Part shown: piece after piece, positions 47,740-59,700 of the stretch | Layout: the number at the start of each line of letters is the position of its first letter | How positions within the stretch are numbered: the first letter of the stretch is position 1 | Source of the DNA: Combretum micranthum | Taxonomy: Eukaryota; Streptophyta; Magnoliopsida; Myrtales; Combretaceae | Length of the DNA: 64,000 bases | NCBI GenBank assembly: GCA_024138025.1 | Contig: JAMXBD010001392.1 | Location: forward strand, 310,001-374,000 | Direction: 5' to 3' | Program-made: the position numbers and the translations under genes | Notes under the pieces: model-generated | What the model was told of the DNA's origin: nothing | Databases searched by the model: none | Seen by the model: only the letters and a program-made list of their open reading frames with translations

Positions 47740-48580
47740 TGCTATTCGCTTGTGTGCACTGTCCTACTTGGATCACTTGTTCCTGTGGCCCCACATTATT
47801 CCTCCACTCCCCGAAAATTGATATTCCAAATTCACTTTCTTCAAACTTCTATCAATTTATCCACTTAATATATTATCTTGTATAATAAATAGTTAAACTA
47901 ATGAGTTAGAATATGATATCATAACAATATCTTAAGATATTTTAAGAATTTAGACAAACACAATTCGTAATTTCGCCAAAGACCATTTATGTTAAAGTGG
48001 CATACTAGTAGAATAGATCAAGATCAATTCTTCCATCTCCTAATGGCCGTAATTTATAATTTTTGGTAATATATATATGGGTATATGTATATGAATATGT
48101 AAAATTAATGAATCGAGGGATATTGATAGAAAGTAAATTTAGAGGATCCAAATCCCTATTGGCCTTACCAATGAAAAAAAATGGATATTTCTTTACAATA
48201 ATGTTTTAGGGTAAGATTATAATAAATAAGAAATCAAATTCTATTCAAAGTATTAAGATCTGCTCAAAGATACTAAAGAATGTAAAACCAATAATATACA
48301 TAAAAATAAGACATGAACCATATATTTTACCTTCAATGTTCTTATGGTGGTAGTAAACAATTAAACTCAAAGGCGAAGACTAAAAACCCCCTTCTCGATC
48401 TATTTATTACTTGTAAAAGAAGATAATAACTAAAGAGGAGGGAAAAGAAGAAAGAGAGAGAAGCTAGAAGAGAAAAGAAAAAGGATCCAGGGGAGGATAG
48501 ATAGGCAATAAGAATAGTGCTCACCATTACCATAAGCATAAGTTCAGAAGTTGAAACGAATGGTTTGAATTTCAATGGAT
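47740..48580. repeat. Direct duplication, copy 1
   Basis: It aligns in the same direction with 53637-54470. Shared stretches include ACTTCTATCAATTTATCCA, TGTATAATAAATAG, AAAGTGGCATAC/TAAGTGGCATAC, TAAAGAATGTAAAA, TGGTGGTAGTAAACAATTAA and a purine-rich end. Similarity is about three quarters by eye, so the duplication is old. It holds the leftward frame at 48575-48342. Confidence 0.75.
48342..48575 (-). CDS. Hypothetical membrane-segment frame in duplication copy 1
   Basis: A 77-residue frame: MKFKPFVSTSELMLMVMVST, then ILIAYLSSPGSFFF and a long Ser/Leu/Phe stretch, ending FEFNCLLPP. The first 30 residues match copy 2 (ELEPFVSTSKLMLVAATGT, then ILIAYP), so this part may be a real exon with a membrane helix. 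The rest is translated purine-tract complement and is probably not protein. I recognise no family. Confidence 0.25.
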   Translation of the reverse strand: MKFKPFVSTSELMLMVMVSTILIAYLSSPGSFFFSLLASLSFFFSLLFSYYLLLQVINRSRRGFLVFAFEFNCLLPP

Positions 48581-49392
48581 TTTATTATTTTATTTTATTT
48601 GCTCGAAACTGGAAATTTCTCATATTAAAACAAGGATGAGTACATCTCATGAATCACCAACAAATCAGTCAAAGAGATTGGGGTTTGAAAACCCATCCGT
48701 AATGGGCACATCTCTTTTACAAGTAAGGATTGAACTATCCTTTTAACATAAATCCTATAAAGAAGATGGAAAATCAGCACTCTAACTAACGAAAATCTCA
48801 TATAAAAGATAGACAATAACAAACAAAAATACAAAAAAAAAAATGTTGAAGAAGCTACATAAATAAACTAAGTGAAAGCCACCAATATGATTAAAAAAAA
48901 AAAAAAAAAGGTACATGGTTAAAAGCTAAGGGAATATTGCTTGCTGTAGTAATTAAGCATACTATAGAATTTTTATTGTTAAAGTATATATACATATATA
49001 TATTTTATATATTAAAGAGGATAACTTTATTAAAATGGGACCACGAAAATATTTATTTTTCTTAAGGGGTTCGTATAGATCGATTAATTTATTTAAAAGA
49101 GAGAGAAAAAAAAAAAAAAAAGAAAAAGAGGAGAAGGCCTTGGAAGAACTTCGCCTTGGTCGTTGAGGTAGATGAAGTCATTAACAATGTTAAATCATTT
49201 TTAAAAATTATTTTGATTGTGAACATATATATGATACATTAAATACCTCTAAAGTGGATATAAATGGTATATATCACCTAATAAATATATAAGTAAAAAT
49301 GTTTGGTTTAATTAAACTTCGTATAATGGTTTGGATATAAAAAGTGAAATGGGGAAGTTTAATTATACGATATATTCAAAAGAAAGCAATAA
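48581..49392. other. AT-rich spacer with poly-A runs
   Basis: A sub-region at 48620-48790 is less AT-rich. Read in reverse it has ATGGGTTTTCAAACCCC, loosely like a tRNA-derived SINE B box, but no A box or tail could be paired with it. Poly-A runs occur at about 48893-48909 and 49108-49121. No gene is seen. Confidence 0.35.
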
Positions 49393-49624
49393 ATGCATCT
49401 ACAAAGTTTAGACATTCTCTCAAGAAAAAACGAAGCAGTAGAAAAACAGATGGTCGAGTTAGATCTGTTTCTATTGAGGATGTTCGGGGATGTTGAAGAG
49501 CCACAGGCTGTAGATGCATTTAGACAGGCATTAATCTTGGATGAATTGCTGCCAGAGAAGCATGGCGATTACCACATGATGTTGAGGTTTGTGATGGCTA
49601 TATGTAATACACTAATGTCTAAGG
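49393..49624 (+). pseudogene. Hypothetical coding fragment cut by a hAT MITE
   Basis: The frame [19 protein letters not shown], then [20 protein letters not shown] and [20 protein letters not shown] has balanced, protein-like composition, richer in G and C than its surroundings. It runs into the MITE at 49625 and stops just inside it. Sequence right of the MITE (from 50056) could continue it but is soon closed. I do not recognise the family. It is probably a gene fragment. Confidence 0.4.
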
Positions 49625-50055
49625 TAGGACTGTAAGTAAGTCGAGACAGCTCGGGAATTACTCAAGTTCGACTCTGTAAAAACTTGAATTTAACTTGCTT
49701 ACAATTAAGTCGAGCTCAAAACTCAAGTAACTACTGAGTTTGAGTTCTAGCTTTAAAATACCCAGCGCAGAAAGCCCGCAAGCTTAATTGAGTTTAATCA
49801 AGTATTAAATCGAGTCGAATCAACTTTGAGTTTACTGAGTATTAAATACTCTTTATTATTAAATCAATATTTTTAAAAGAATACACGAGTTTAAACAAGC
49901 CAAGTTCAAGTTTATCGAGTATTAAATCATGTCAAGTTCAAGCTTAAAAATTAAAGCCCAATCGAGTTCAAGTTTAAATTTCAAGTTTTTTATTCAAGTC
50001 GAGTTCGAGTTTGGTATTTATTGACTTGACTCAATTTGACTGGTTTACAACCCTA
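49625..50055. mobile_element. hAT-type MITE (~431 bp)
   Basis: The terminal repeats TAGGACTGTAAGTAAGTC (left) and TAGGGTTGTAAACCAGTC (right, reversed) resemble the TAGGGCTGCAAACGAGTC ends of the MITE at 18648-19150. Many TCGAGTT/AAGTTCAAG motifs fill it. The flanks GTCTAAGG and GTTTAGGG (allowing a one-base offset) agree at 6 of 8 positions, a worn duplication. Confidence 0.7.
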
Positions 50056-50063
50056 AGTTTAGG

Positions 50064-51045
50064 GGATGCATTAAGACATATCTTCTCTTGTTTCCGCGAT
50101 GGGTTTGGTTTTGTGGTGTCACCCAGTCATGAGCTATAAGGAAAACCCATGGGATCATTCTCTAGGTCTACTCAAATCCACTCTGAATTGTAATTGATTA
50201 ATGCAACCATCACCATGAAAGTCATTTGTGAACCATTATATATTGAGTGGACATGTCCCATAAAGTTATTTTAATTTAGTCGCATATATTACTGTGGTTT
50301 AGTCAAATGTTTTGATAAGGGCTTATGTGGTCAGTGGTCAAAGTATATTATACCCACTTGTTAGACATACTATATAAATGCTATTGGTGAAAATATATAA
50401 AAATAATCATTATATATTTATAAATTATGTTAATAGGAAAATTGTCATCATATAAACATGTATAGCAAATTACTTTTCCTTATAGTAAGCAAATTTACCA
50501 AGTTAATAGTAATAATTTAGATAATCATTGGTTTCTTTAGTAAATAAAATTGACCAATAGGTTTGCCATTTTACCCAATCTATTTCTTCATGCTTATCTC
50601 TCACTTTTACGGCTCATTAGATTTTGTATCATTTGGCGATTGGAATCACCAACACTCCCTTTTCATATTTACAATCTAGCTATTAGGCTAGCAAATAGAT
50701 TTCGTATGAATAGGAAGGACTACTATTGAGAAGCTTGGCATAGAAAATATAAAAATATATGTACAATCTAGCTATTTGCTTTTGTTAAAAATTTGTCAGC
50801 AAAAGTCACACTTTTTAGGAAAGGATAACCTGGAAAATGTTTGATATATCACATATATTTTCGTATAATTTAAAAAGAATAAAATTGAAAAATAAATAAA
50901 TAGATAAAGAGAACCTCAATTCATTTTAGTTATGGATGTTAAATTTGTAGTTTTAATTTTTCTTGATATATATAAAATTGATGGAATCATAAAAATTCGT
51001 GTAAAACCGTAAACATGTGGAATTATACACCTAAATTAATAATTT
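50064..51045. other. AT-rich spacer
   Basis: No open frame, RNA gene or recognisable repeat. Confidence 0.45.
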
Positions 51046-51275
51046 TACCCAAAGTTCGCACCCTCAAACGTTGATACCTTCTTATGTAATTTACCCCTTT
51101 TTTAAAAATGAATTATATTTCATTTTTCTTAATGGAACTATATCATTTATTAATAATCCTTTTGATTTTGGTCTTAGAACCAAAATATAATTCATTTTTA
51201 AAAATGGATAAATTACGCTAGAATGTATCAACATTTGGGGGTAAGTACACTTAGTATATCAATGTTTCGAATGGT
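51046..51275. repeat. Inverted repeat related to the MITE at 35.1 kb
   Basis: The left arm ends CTTCTTATGTAATTTACCCC (near 51100) and the right arm starts GGATAAATTACGCTAGAATG (near 51207); both carry the family's TATCAACGTTTG-like stretch. Between them is a second inverted pair, TTTTTAAAAATGAATTATAT. The arms meet ends-inward, the opposite of the 35.1-kb element, so this may be two abutting partial copies or a hairpin rearrangement. Confidence 0.5.
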
Positions 51276-51624
51276 TAGAAAACTGGATAAATGATAGCTC
51301 TTTACATAGATGGGGATTATCCGGCAACATGCTAAGGAAATTTCGAGGTTCTAAATAGCAGTAACTTCTTAGAATGTTAGTAAAGCAGGTCGAATACCTT
51401 TAATTTCTTCATATAGGAACTTCTAATTAATAGCCTCGTCTAGGGTTTATAATCGTTATCCATTTCTACCTATTTCATACAATTGAGTTCAATCGGTCCC
51501 ATAAATGTGAACTATAAATTATTACTTTTCAACGAACATACGTAGACATTATCCTAATACACAAATTGAAGAGGGTTTAGTAAAAGGTTTTTCTATCTTT
51601 TTTTCATATCATGATATTATGTAA

Positions 51625-51990
51625 ACAACGTATCGTGATAGAGTGGAATCCTCGTGCGAAACTACAAAAGAAATATGGGATGAATTGTGCAAAACATATG
51701 AAGGAGCTACAATAATCAAAGATACCAGCATGGGTGCTCTACTGGATGATTATGAGCTGTTCTGATTCAAAACTAGTGAATGTATCTCTAATGGTTTTAA
51801 TCGCTTTACTTTAATTACTAATAAACTTACTTTTCTTGGTACATAGTTGGAATTAAAAAACGGTTATTCAATAAAAAAAACTATGTAAATAAATCAAAAG
51901 CGATCCCACTTCTCAAAAACCATATGATCCTTTGGAGAGCTTTGATTTGTAAGAGATGCAAGTTATGACTTTGTTGATGTGAGACCAAGA
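51625..51990 (+). pseudogene. Copia gag (UBN2 domain) fragment
   Basis: The frame reads CETTKEIWDELCKTYEGATI, then IKDTSMGALLDDYELF, a stop, then KTSECISNGFNRFTLITNKL. This follows the UBN2 pattern (WD.L...YEG..., V.DYE.FKM....I..M..RF..I.N.L). It has several stops, no LTR and no pol nearby on the same strand. Confidence 0.65.
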
Positions 51991-53158
51991 TCCATACATC
52001 CTACGACCATAATCAAGTTATTATTCTAAGTTTTAAAGTTGCTATCGATGAGCACTGGAATGCTATTAATATTTGCAGTAACAGTAGAAGTATTAACAAT
52101 ATCAGTTGTATATATAAAAGACAATTAGGTCACATAGACATGTAATTACAACAAAGTAGTGATTAATTATATTAATAACAAAATCTCATCTCACAATAAC
52201 TGACTTGACATTGAATATAATCTTTGAACAAAGCATCAACTCACAATTGGCTTTCTTGGTATGGCAATCAAGCATTGATGATGAGATCCAATCAAGTACT
52301 TAGCCTTCCTTTGGGCTGACTTAGCACTCACAACGGACACCAAACGATCATCACACTCAAACAACAATCTTGTTTTGGGCTGACATGTTGCTTGCACAAA
52401 GAAAAGACATAGACCACCATATTAATAATTCGCAATGAAAATTTTCCACAATAGAGGTAACTTTGGTGATTATATTGCTTTACTTAACTAAAGTGAAGAA
52501 TTAAGTATACTTAATTTCAGAGTTATCTATAATTAATCACTAACCATAAGTAGACATTATATATGCAATACCAAATGCATATAATTTAGAAATAATATGC
52601 ATAATTAATTCACCTATAAATAAAAATATAACACGCAACAGAAAAAACTAATATATATATATATATATATAGGTGTGTGTGTGTGTGTATTAAGCCTAAC
52701 TACACATTCTATGATAATTCCTCAGACCTTTATTCGAATTATCGGAAGAATAATCGTGGAACTTACATGTCTGAATCCACTCACGGAAATATAATAGTAA
52801 ATTTGATAAGAATTGCCCAGCTGATTTTTTTTTTTTTTTTTAATTTCCGTAATGTTTTTAATTCGTAAAAAACATGTTTTGCCAAACATGAAAAGCAACG
52901 GCAACAAAAGCCCAAACTCCAAATTACGTATAACACCTGGAAAAACATTCCTATCTCCGCAAATCACAAGCCAAAACCATATGCGGAGGTCTTCATGTCG
53001 TACCGGTTAAAATATTTTAATTATGAAATTTCGTAACTTGGTTTTTCTAATTACAGGACACAAAATCTGATATAAAATCAAATAATTTGGAAAAGAAATT
53101 TCAACATAGATGATGTATATCATCACTAAATCAGATCCAGACAATTCTAGGATAAGAT
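51991..53158. other. Spacer of retrotransposon-like debris
   Basis: TTTGGGCTGAC occurs twice about 65 bp apart (near 52310 and 52376). 52990-53158 may be leader sequence of the Copia element whose LTR follows. No open gene is seen. A T16 run is at about 52825-52840. Confidence 0.35.
52650..52689. repeat. Compound (TA)n-(GT)n microsatellite
   Basis: About 11 TA units directly followed by about 8 GT units. Confidence 0.93.
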
Positions 53159-53636
53159 TGGCTCCGATACCACTAGGATAAAAACTTGCCTATAATAGTG
53201 TTTGAGAAGAAAGAATAAAACGAAAGCGAACCTTGATCCATGAGGGAAGATTGGAAGAGTTCCAAGGAAGGCGACCTTCTGATTGATGCACAAACTATTA
53301 GAATTTAGAAGATGGAACCCTAATTTTTTATTACAAGATACTGAAAAATGACATGTAAATCAATAAGGGACCACACTTATTATATATATAACCTAATGGG
53401 TTATTACCAATTTAACTCATCATTAATTAGTAATAAACCTCATAAATTTCACACATTTATTATTTAGTTCTTGTACTTTATATTAGATGACTAGGATCAT
53501 TATACTTTATTAGATTACTTATTATTAGGTCCTTAAAATTTATTACAATAATAAATATATTGTTATCAACGCAATATATGTGTGTCGACATATATGAATA
53601 TATGCATATATGACATGAAAGTCCATAATTCCAACA
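53159..53636 (-). mobile_element. Copia LTR with adjacent primer-binding site
   Basis: On the - strand the LTR starts TGTTGGAATTATGGAC at 53636 and ends about 53173, where TGGTATCGGAGCC (53172-53160) matches the Copia tRNA-iMet primer site with one change. The expected CA before the primer site reads AG. It sits exactly at the left edge of duplication copy 2, so it marks where that copy was interrupted. A second LTR and pol are absent. Confidence 0.65.
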
Positions 53637-54470
53637 CTATTTGCTTGTGCGCACGGCCCCATGTGGCTTACTTGTTCCTATTGTCCTACATGATTGCTCC
53701 ACTTCTCAAAAATGGATAATCAAAATTTGCTTTCTCCCAACTTCTATCAATTTATCCATTATATTATTATGTATAATAAATAGCTAAAATTATAAGTTAG
53801 AATATAACATCATGGTGATGACATAAGATATTCAAGAATTCAGATAAACTCAACCCCTAATTTGGCCAAAACCCCTATATGCTAAGTGGCATACATATAA
53901 GTCTACCATTGGACTAGATCATAATCGATTATTCAAATCTCCCAATAGTTGTAATACATAATTATTGGCAATATATATATGTATGTATATAACTTTGACA
54001 TCTAAAAAAATTTATTTCTTTACAATGGTTTAGGTTAAGATTAATATTTTTTTTAATAATAAAAAAGAAGTCAAATTCAATTTAAAGTACAATAATCTCG
54101 CTGAGAAGATTCTAAAGAATGTAAAATCAATAATATACATAAAGATTAGACATGAACAAGATATTTCTACCTTCAATGTTTTGATGGTGGTAGTAAACAA
54201 TTAATCTCAAAGGTGAAGACCAAAACGCCATCTTCATCTATGTAATACCTATAAAAGAAGATAATAACAAAAGAGGACTGAAAAGAAGAAAGAGAGGCAA
54301 AGTAGAGTAGAAGAGAAGAGAAAGGGGATTGAGGAGAGGATAGATAGGATAGGCAATGAGAATAGTGCCCGTCGCTGCCACAAGCATAAGTTTAGAAGTT
54401 GAAACAAATGGCTCCAATTCCAACAGATTCGATTGCAACTTCACAAAAAATTTTGAGGACAACATGTTTA
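53637..54470. repeat. Direct duplication, copy 2
   Basis: Same direction and order as 47740-48580, starting CTATTTGCTTGTG (CTATTCGCTTGTG in copy 1) and ending around the start of the leftward frame at 54465. Its left edge is the Copia LTR boundary at 53636/53637. Confidence 0.75.
54238..54465 (-). CDS. Hypothetical membrane-segment frame in duplication copy 2
   Basis: A 75-residue frame: MLSSKFFVKLQSNLLELEPF, then VSTSKLMLVAATGTILIAYP and a Leu/Ser/Pro-rich stretch. The segment ELEPFVSTSKLMLVAATGT, then ILIAY is shared with copy 1 at 48342-48575, which suggests it was once an exon. No family is recognised and the C-terminal part is low complexity. Confidence 0.25.
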   Translation of the reverse strand: MLSSKFFVKLQSNLLELEPFVSTSKLMLVAATGTILIAYPIYPLLNPLSLLFYSTLPLFLLFSPLLLLSSFIGIT

Positions 54471-54559
54471 TTTAGATAAATAGATGATGTGATGTCTTTT
54501 GTATAATCCTTAATACTAATGTGTATTTCAATTTGCTAACACTGTGTTTGACAATTTTA

Positions 54560-54960
54560 TAGATTTGGGAAGCAGATGAAAAAGAAACGAGTTAAAATGA
54601 AAAGAAAGTGCAATACGAAAGTGTGCAATGTAAATAAAGGAGAAATCCGAATACGGATTGAGCTCGGATACAAGCTGAACGGCAATTTGCAATACTTAGA
54701 TTCAAGTATTGGGAACAAATATTTTTGTATTTCTGTATATTTTTGGGTTGCACTTTGTAATACATATTTATAGATGAGATAAGCTCCCTAAACTATGTAA
54801 TAATAGAAAGGAATATGTAATAACAGAAAAACAGAAAATAGGAATCAAATTGGTAGCATGTGCAACTATGCTACGTAAGAAACAGTTACAACCAATTCTG
54901 TTTAAAAGAATGGATGGGCTCTCATTATTATTCAGTCACAACTGGACCCAATCTGGACTT
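54560..54960 (-). repeat. Possible LTR or TRIM-like repeat, minus orientation
   Basis: Read on the - strand there is a TATA box (CATCTATAAATATG, near 54775), then ACTTGAATCTAAGTATTGC about 70 bp on, the layout of a short Copia-type LTR. No second copy, primer site or flanking duplication is seen, so this is tentative. Confidence 0.3.
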
Positions 54961-55220
54961 TAATTAATATTGAGCCCATTCTTCCTCACAGCCGAGCCCA
55001 GCCCATAGCGCACAGTCAGACCCAGCTCATCTTTGCTCGTACAACTCTGTCCTTCTTCTTCATTCTCCTCCGCGCAACTATCACTCACCTTACTAACTCT
55101 CTGATAGCCACTGTTCTTCATTTCTTCCTTGACTTCGTTAAACAAAAACCCTAGGAAACCGCTTCCTTGTTTTTCCCCAGTGACAGAAAGTAAATGTTGT
55201 TCTTTGACCTGGTTTCATCC
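54960..55220 (-). other. Possible 5' exon with a CT-rich leader
   Basis: On the - strand, a CT-microsatellite and T-rich leader (55290-55227) is followed by CCTAGGGTTTTTG and an ATG at 55109-55107 giving MKNSGYQRVSK. A strong donor-like AAG/GTGAGT comes next. Without splicing the frame runs on to 54960. The leader resembles a plant 5' UTR, but no downstream exon or family could be found. Confidence 0.3.
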
Positions 55221-55226
55221 CAACAA

Positions 55227-55290
55227 TGGATAGGAAAAAAAAAAAAAAAAAAAAAGAGAGAAAAAGCTAGAGAGAGAGAGAGAGAGAGTT
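55227..55290. repeat. Poly-A run and (GA)n microsatellite
   Basis: About 21 A followed by GA-rich sequence and about 10 GA units. Confidence 0.93.
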
Positions 55291-55299
55291 CAACTTCCT

Positions 55300-56725
55300 T
55301 TCATTTCCATTCAAATCATCCTGTTTCTATTACTAATAAAATAACGAAATACGCCCATATCATTCCACTTCCCTTAACTTTCTCTAATTTCCTTAGAATT
55401 CTTCCATTCCAAATGCAGCGTAAAGCAGTAGGAAAAAAAATTAATACTGTAATCGTCCAATAAATAATATATTCATTACGGAGGTAATATCGTAATGGAC
55501 CAATGGTCCAAGAGTGGATTCTAATGTTGTGTTTCCAGAGTGGACTGGTACAACAACAATGTAATAGTTTGATCTTTTATCTTATTTTAATTGTTTTCTT
55601 TTTTCTTTTTTTTTTCGAATCTTGCCAAGATCTATGCTATATAGAAATAAAATGGAACGTCAAACAACAATTAACTTTCATTGCCACTAATTACTGACTT
55701 AAGATTTCTTAAAAAATATGGGAGCTATTGGGCTTTTTGTATATCTATAATATTAATAGGCGCTTAACAAATGGGTTCATGGTTCATGCTGACCTAGAAA
55801 TGTGGTTAGGTCCAGTTCTCTTGTTTCATTTTACACGACCTAATTCTCTCCCTTCCAAAATTATATTTAATTCCAATATATATGTATATTCAACACTTTA
55901 ATTAATTCTAATTCTAAATAAATTATATAACAAGAAAAGTTTTAATAATACTAATACATATTGATAAAATTTTTCCATATAAATAACTTTTTAAAAACTA
56001 TGCACTATTCACCCGGTTAATCGAACAGTATTCGTACCTAAAAGTTATACACTATTCACACCGCCGATTCAAACAATATTAGAACCTACCCACTACTCCA
56101 ATGTCTTAGTAATATTGAATTTTTTCCCCTTAAATGACGGCTTTTATAGGGTTACTAGAATTACCGGTCATTTTAACAATATCTCCAAAAAGTTATAATT
56201 ACAAAAAGGATGTCATATTTATTGTCTAAACTTTATCCATATGTCAATTTATCTACAAATTTTTTAAGTTCATCCATAATGCCAATATGAGATAGTTAAC
56301 TGCAAAAATAAATAAAATTCAAGTAACTAATTTTAAAATTTGATACAAGTCAGATAGATAGTTGAAATTTTTGATCAAACTGAGAGAGTTGATTGAATTT
56401 TCAAAGGTCATAGTATCAAATTCCATTCACCCTTATAAATATGCCATTTTTAAACACAACACAACGCAGACGGAGATTAGAACTTAGAAGACACTACACC
56501 ATGAGAAACTAATGTACAAGTTATTTTAGTAGTGTCCGTTTGTCTGCAATTACAAATACCAATACACACCATTTGTTTTGGCATCCCTAAATTTACTTTT
56601 TGTTAACCTGTTTCACTTTCATTTTCATTTTCTTTCTTTCAGAACAAATTCTCGTACACCTACGAGGAAGAATCAGTTATAGTGCAAACCATAGAGATCA
56701 ATCTTCACTAAAGCCAAGCAGTTCT
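55300..56725. other. Spacer downstream of the DUF212 gene
   Basis: No supported gene. An imperfect tandem pair of about 55 bp (CTATGCACTATTCACCCGG near 56000 and TATACACTATTCACACCGC near 56045) lies in it. 56200-56430 resembles the foldback family at 42.7 kb. The last 100-200 bases before 56726 should contain the DUF212 3' UTR. Confidence 0.4.
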
Positions 56726-59700
56726 TCAGCCAGAGCTTCTCATGAAAAATGCCACTACAAAACCCAACAATGCACCCGCAACAACCTGTCTCAACGGAGC
56801 AAATTGATACGAGTCAAGAAGGGCGATCTAGACCTATAATGCAGGTCTATAGGAGAAGAGAAAAATAATACATGAGAATAATAAATAAAGATAGCAAATA
56901 AAGCATTGTTAGTATATTCTGTTAGTAACAAATGTTATTAGTATATGTTTGTTAGTATATTCTGTTGTTAGTATATGTTTGTTAGGATATTTTGTTAGTG
57001 GTGAGCTGGACAAGTTAGTTAGGGAGTGTGCCTATATAAGTCAGAAATAAAGAGGAGAGAGGGGAAGAAAAATTCGGTTAGATTGATTTTTGAAAGTGGG
57101 AGGTTGTTAAGAGCTGGCTGGCCATACTGTTGATGGTAAGCTCTAACCTCTAAAGTTGAGCTTTCATAGTTTCTATAGCTTTTGTGTACTCGGATTCTAT
57201 TTGAGCAAACTGTCTTGTATCAATTGGCGCCGTCTGTGGCTTCTCGTGTAATCATGACACGAATGGAATCTCGGATGGATTCGGTTGAGAAGGAACTGAA
57301 AGAAATTAGTGGAGAAATGCGTTCTTCGGTCGCCGATTTGCAGCAGCAACTTTGTGATTCAGTTGCGAAACTCGATTCGATGGATGTTTAATTCGATCGA
57401 TCTATTGCTACACTTCAATCGTTGCTCAAGGAGTTATTACAGGAGCGTCGTGGTTCTCCACCGTTGAATGGATCGGAGGGTACTTCTTCAGCTCGCATTC
57501 CGACTGATAAGGATCCAATTGCGCCGGATAAGATGGCAACTGATGAGATGTGTGTTAATGACGAGGATTACAAACGTAATGCGGAGAATATTTCTTTACC
57601 GGAATTCCATGGATTCGAACCTGTTCACTGGATTACTTTAGTGGAACAATATTTTGAGATACATCGTACTCCGGCCGATCGCAAAGTTCCTCTTGCTTCC
57701 ATGTGTTTGCGAGGTCGTTCTTTGTATTGGTTCAAGATGTTGAAACGGTGGCTGTCTCGTTTGGACTGGCCTACGTTGAAACGCGAATTATTGCTGCGGT
57801 ATGGAGGTTATTCAGCTCTCAATCCTTACGAGAGTTTATCAACCCTACGGCAAGTTAGTACTATTGCTTCTTATATTGATGATTTTGAAGCAATTACTTC
57901 ACAAGCTCCGGATATGACTGAATTGCAACTTCTCGGCTATTTTCTTGGTGGATTGCGCGATGATATTTTACTTCGTGTCAAAACCTTGAAACCTAGTTCA
58001 TTGGCGGAAGCCATGGATTTAGCTTTCCATATTGAACAAGAATTCGAGTTCGGTGTTTGTTTTTTACATCGCGGTCGTGATGGTGTTTCTTTGAGTTTTT
58101 TTACGAGGTGATTCTGTGCCTCCTAGGTCTGTATCGAGTTTTCCTAATTCTCGCACAAATTCGATTGCTCGTACTTCGGTTCAATCGTCCAGTTTTCCGT
58201 CTGAACGTTCTTCATGGGGACGTCCTTCTTCCTCCTGGGAAGGTACTTCAATTTCTGTGGATAAGAAATTGAGTGATAAAGCTTCTTTATCTTCTGGTCC
58301 TATGACATCACGTGTTCCTTCATCCATAGTTACTTCATCCGTTCCCCCAAGAGTTCCACCACGAAATATGTCTAAGCAGATGACATATCCTGAGTACTTA
58401 GATAAAAAGAAACGCGGATTATGTTTTCATTGTGATCAACCATATTCTCCTAATCACCAATGTCCGAATAAGTCTTTACGATTGATTATTCTTGAAGATG
58501 ATGGAGCCCTGTATGATGGTGTGGCTTTAATGGAGAGTGGTAGTCCAAGGAAAGCTATTAGAGATGAGGCGCAGAGTCATTCTCTATGGCTTTAAGCTTG
58601 TTGGCCTTGAATGGTTTTAATGGTCCTCGAGCAATGAAATTCCGTGGAGTGTTATTGCGTAAGGAAATTGTTATTTTGGTGGATAGCGGAGCGAGTCATA
58701 ATTTCATCTTCGTCGTTTGGTTCAGCATCTCCTATTACAAGTAAGTCCTACTCCTTTGTTTTCTGTTGCGTTAGGAGATGGCCAGCATATTCATTCGAGT
58801 GGCCTTTGTGAGCATTTGCTGTTGAGCATTGGAGATATTCAAATACGTGTTACATGCTTTGTGTTGGACTTAGGCGATATTGATTTGATTCTGGGAGTTG
58901 CTTGGCTGAAAACTCTTGGTGAAATCAAAGTAGATTGGCATTTAATGACTATGAAAATACCATTTGAAGGGAGAGAGGTTAAATTGTGTGGTGATCCAAC
59001 GTTACATAAGACCTCTACTACTGTTAAATCCTTGCAATTTTTGAGTGTTGAAGATGTAGGTTGTGTTTTGTGGAGGTTGGATGTGACTGATTCTGTTACT
59101 GATGCAAGCCATGTGGATACGCGCATTACAGCCTTGTTGGCTGAGTTTGACCACGTTTTTGCTACAGCTACTACTCTTCCTCCTATTCGGGATTCTGACC
59201 ATCGTATCCCTTTAAAGGAGGGAGTTAATGCGATTAATGTCCGCCCTTATAGATATGCGCAGATTCAAAAGGATGAGGTGGAGAGATTGGTCAAAGAGAT
59301 GATGGCTGCGGGTATTATTAGAGATAGTTGTTCTCCTTTTTCTAGCCCTGTTATTCTAGTAAAAAAGAAAGACGGGTCATGGCGTTTTTGTGTGGATTAT
59401 AGGGCTTTAAATGCTGCTACTATTCCGGATAAATATCCCATTCCGGTCATTGAAGAGTTGTTGGATGAGTTGTATGGAGCTACTGTTTTTTCTAAAATCG
59501 ATTTAAAGGCCGGATATCATCAAATTCGTGTTCATGCAGCGGATATTCACAAGACCGCCTTTCGAACACACCAAGGGCATTATGAATTTTTAGTCATGCC
59601 CTTCGGGCTTACGAATGCCCATCCACATTTCAGTCTACTATGAACGACATTTTTCGTCCTCATTTACGACACTTTGTATTGGTTTTCTTTGATGACATAT

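Noticed and set aside
47633..47821. 62-residue + strand frame near duplication copy 1
   Set aside because: The matching part of copy 2 (from 53637) does not keep the frame, and no family is recognised.
48620..48790. Possible tRNA-derived SINE
   Set aside because: Only a loose B-box-like sequence is present; no A box, tail or flanking duplication could be paired with it.
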